Assembly (NCBI GenBank): GCA_947396885.1
Contig: OX377203.1
Location: 28,089,253-28,153,252 of the forward strand
DNA: 64,000 nt
Origin: Heligmosomoides polygyrus polygyrus
Taxonomy: Eukaryota; Nematoda; Chromadorea; Rhabditida; Heligmosomidae
Direction: 5' to 3'
Shown: positions 62,990-64,000 of the stretch, in pieces
Layout: each line of letters begins with the position of its first letter
How positions within the stretch are numbered: the first letter of the stretch is position 1
Position numbers and translations under genes: made by a program
The notes under the pieces: model-generated
The model's database searches: none
The model's input: only the letters and a program-made list of their open reading frames with translations
Told to the model about the DNA's origin: nothing

Positions 62990-63544
62990 AGGAAGCGATC
63001 CCACTAACGTGCACAGCTTTAATCATGCATATCTATCGTAACCTACCGTAATCGACCGAAATTTTAAAAATAGATGTCATATCCGTGAACGGCACCCCAA
63101 GTAACCCCCTGAGCGATGTTTGAGCGAAAAACTTTCTTTCGTCCTCTCCTCGACCTTTGGAATCGTGTTATTCGGCGTACACTCTGTTAGTTACACATAC
63201 CCATCGTAACCTTCTGCCATCCAACTTTTCATCCAGAATGGTTGCCAGATTGGTGATCTGCATCCCAGAATTCCAGAGTTGAGGGAATGAGCACAAGTGC
63301 CCCTATCTGCAAGGCCTCGACCCATCTCCTGTAAATGTATCGGAGAATGGTCAGGAAAAAAATACGCAGCCAGATAAATACCATGAAGTGGATAAAATGT
63401 GCTGTACATATTTGGTAACAGTTAGCTGAAATAGTGAAAGTTGCGAGAAGAATAAAAAGCAGTCTATGAGGAAATCCGAAGAGCAATGAACTTGTTTCGA
63501 TGATGGGTCAAATCAATGCTTGTCGATCTTGTTCGTGAATGAAG
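62990..63544. repeat. Repeat-associated segment
   Basis: ACACATACCCATCGTAACC and GGTTGCCAGATTGGTGATCTGC (63196-63262, in pieces) are the reverse complement of 43280-43345, next to the SINE-2 copy there. The rest is unassigned. Confidence 0.5.
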
Positions 63545-63860
63545 TGACAGTGAGAAACACGCTACAGCTTCATCTAGGGAACGTAGGAAATTACTATAAT
63601 CAAACTTTAATTTGGCTCCAAACCTTTTGCAAGTTAAGTTCAGAGCACGACAGGGCCATTCCAGGCGTCACTTTTGCCTTTCCAGACCGCCTTGAAGCGG
63701 GACCATTTTTGCCATTTTCGGACCACCCAGTGGCCCGTAGCAAAAGCGCAGTCCTGTGATCCTCTTCCGATGCTCTACAAGACCATATAGGTCGCGTTGA
63801 GAATCTTTGGGGAAAGTTCATGGGCCTCCCTTGTAAGGTCAGTGGTATACTCCCGCGTTG
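63545..63860 (-). repeat. SINE-2, copy 4 (inverted, upstream block)
   Basis: Carries GCAAGTTAAGTTCAGAGCAC, GACAGGGCCATTCCAGGCGT and GGACCACCCAGTGGCCC, the complement of the 29300-29470 block. The tRNA-like head is not present. A G-run (63879-63895) follows. Confidence 0.65.
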
Positions 63861-64000
63861 CGCCGGCAGCGGGCTCGGGAGGTGGGGGGAGGGGGCAACT
63901 GTCAATGATGCGCCTTCGCTGCAGTAGCGGACTTCTTCGGCCTATTCATACTCCGCAAGTGGAGTGATGGGGTGACAGAGCACTGCTACGTATCGACTAG

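Overview
The window looks like a transposon-rich stretch of animal chromosome, most likely from a nematode, and quite possibly a strongylid such as a hookworm. The reasons are short introns with U-rich TTTCAG or TTTTTAG acceptors, two exons of a Meis-type homeobox gene, and a mixture of RTE and CR1 LINEs, mariner, Tc1-like, hAT-like, Ty3/gypsy and Penelope-like elements. The species call is inference. No rRNA, CRISPR or bacterial gene is visible, and the window holds a 200-base assembly gap (21605-21804).

Layout. 1-9.8 kb: mostly unassigned sequence carrying a cluster of tRNA-derived SINEs and one RTE LINE tail with clean target-site duplications (TSDs). 9.8-10.3 kb: two spliced exons encoding part of a Meis/PREP N-terminal domain, the best host gene in the window. 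10.9-12 kb: tRNA-like repeats and an inverted pair of Penelope-type terminal repeats with hammerhead-like motifs. 12.1-14.7 kb: two Tc1/mariner-type elements, back to back. 17.1-24.0 kb: a giant imperfect palindrome built of 146-bp and about 690-bp repeats. 25.2-29.0 kb: a 3.8-kb hAT-like element with a LINE tail and a mariner nested inside. 30-39.8 kb: LTR-like repeats and gag-like fragments, interrupted by a nearly full CR1-like LINE and by a tRNA-headed, internally deleted RTE element. 40.4-43.2 kb: a Penelope-like element (reverse transcriptase, GIY-YIG endonuclease, hammerhead-like motif).

44-55.5 kb: a second, decayed CR1-like LINE, split first by a young gypsy element (46249-50487) and again by a small LTR element (51331-54745). 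One LTR of the latter is split by a hAT-like element, which is itself split by another. 56.2-59.0 kb: a further hAT-like element containing RTE relics. 59-64 kb: mainly unassigned sequence with a Harbinger-like MITE, a candidate 5' exon at 59.6 kb and a good candidate exon at 62.1 kb. The reading phase of that last exon fits the Meis exons 52 kb upstream.

How it fits together. Little here appears to be host coding. If the 62.1-kb exon belongs to the Meis gene, most of the window is one very long intron that has collected nested mobile elements. Most transposon reading frames are broken. The most intact proteins are the gypsy Gag-protease and integrase and the CR1 ORF1. The hAT-like elements have no visible transposase and would depend on an enzyme encoded elsewhere.
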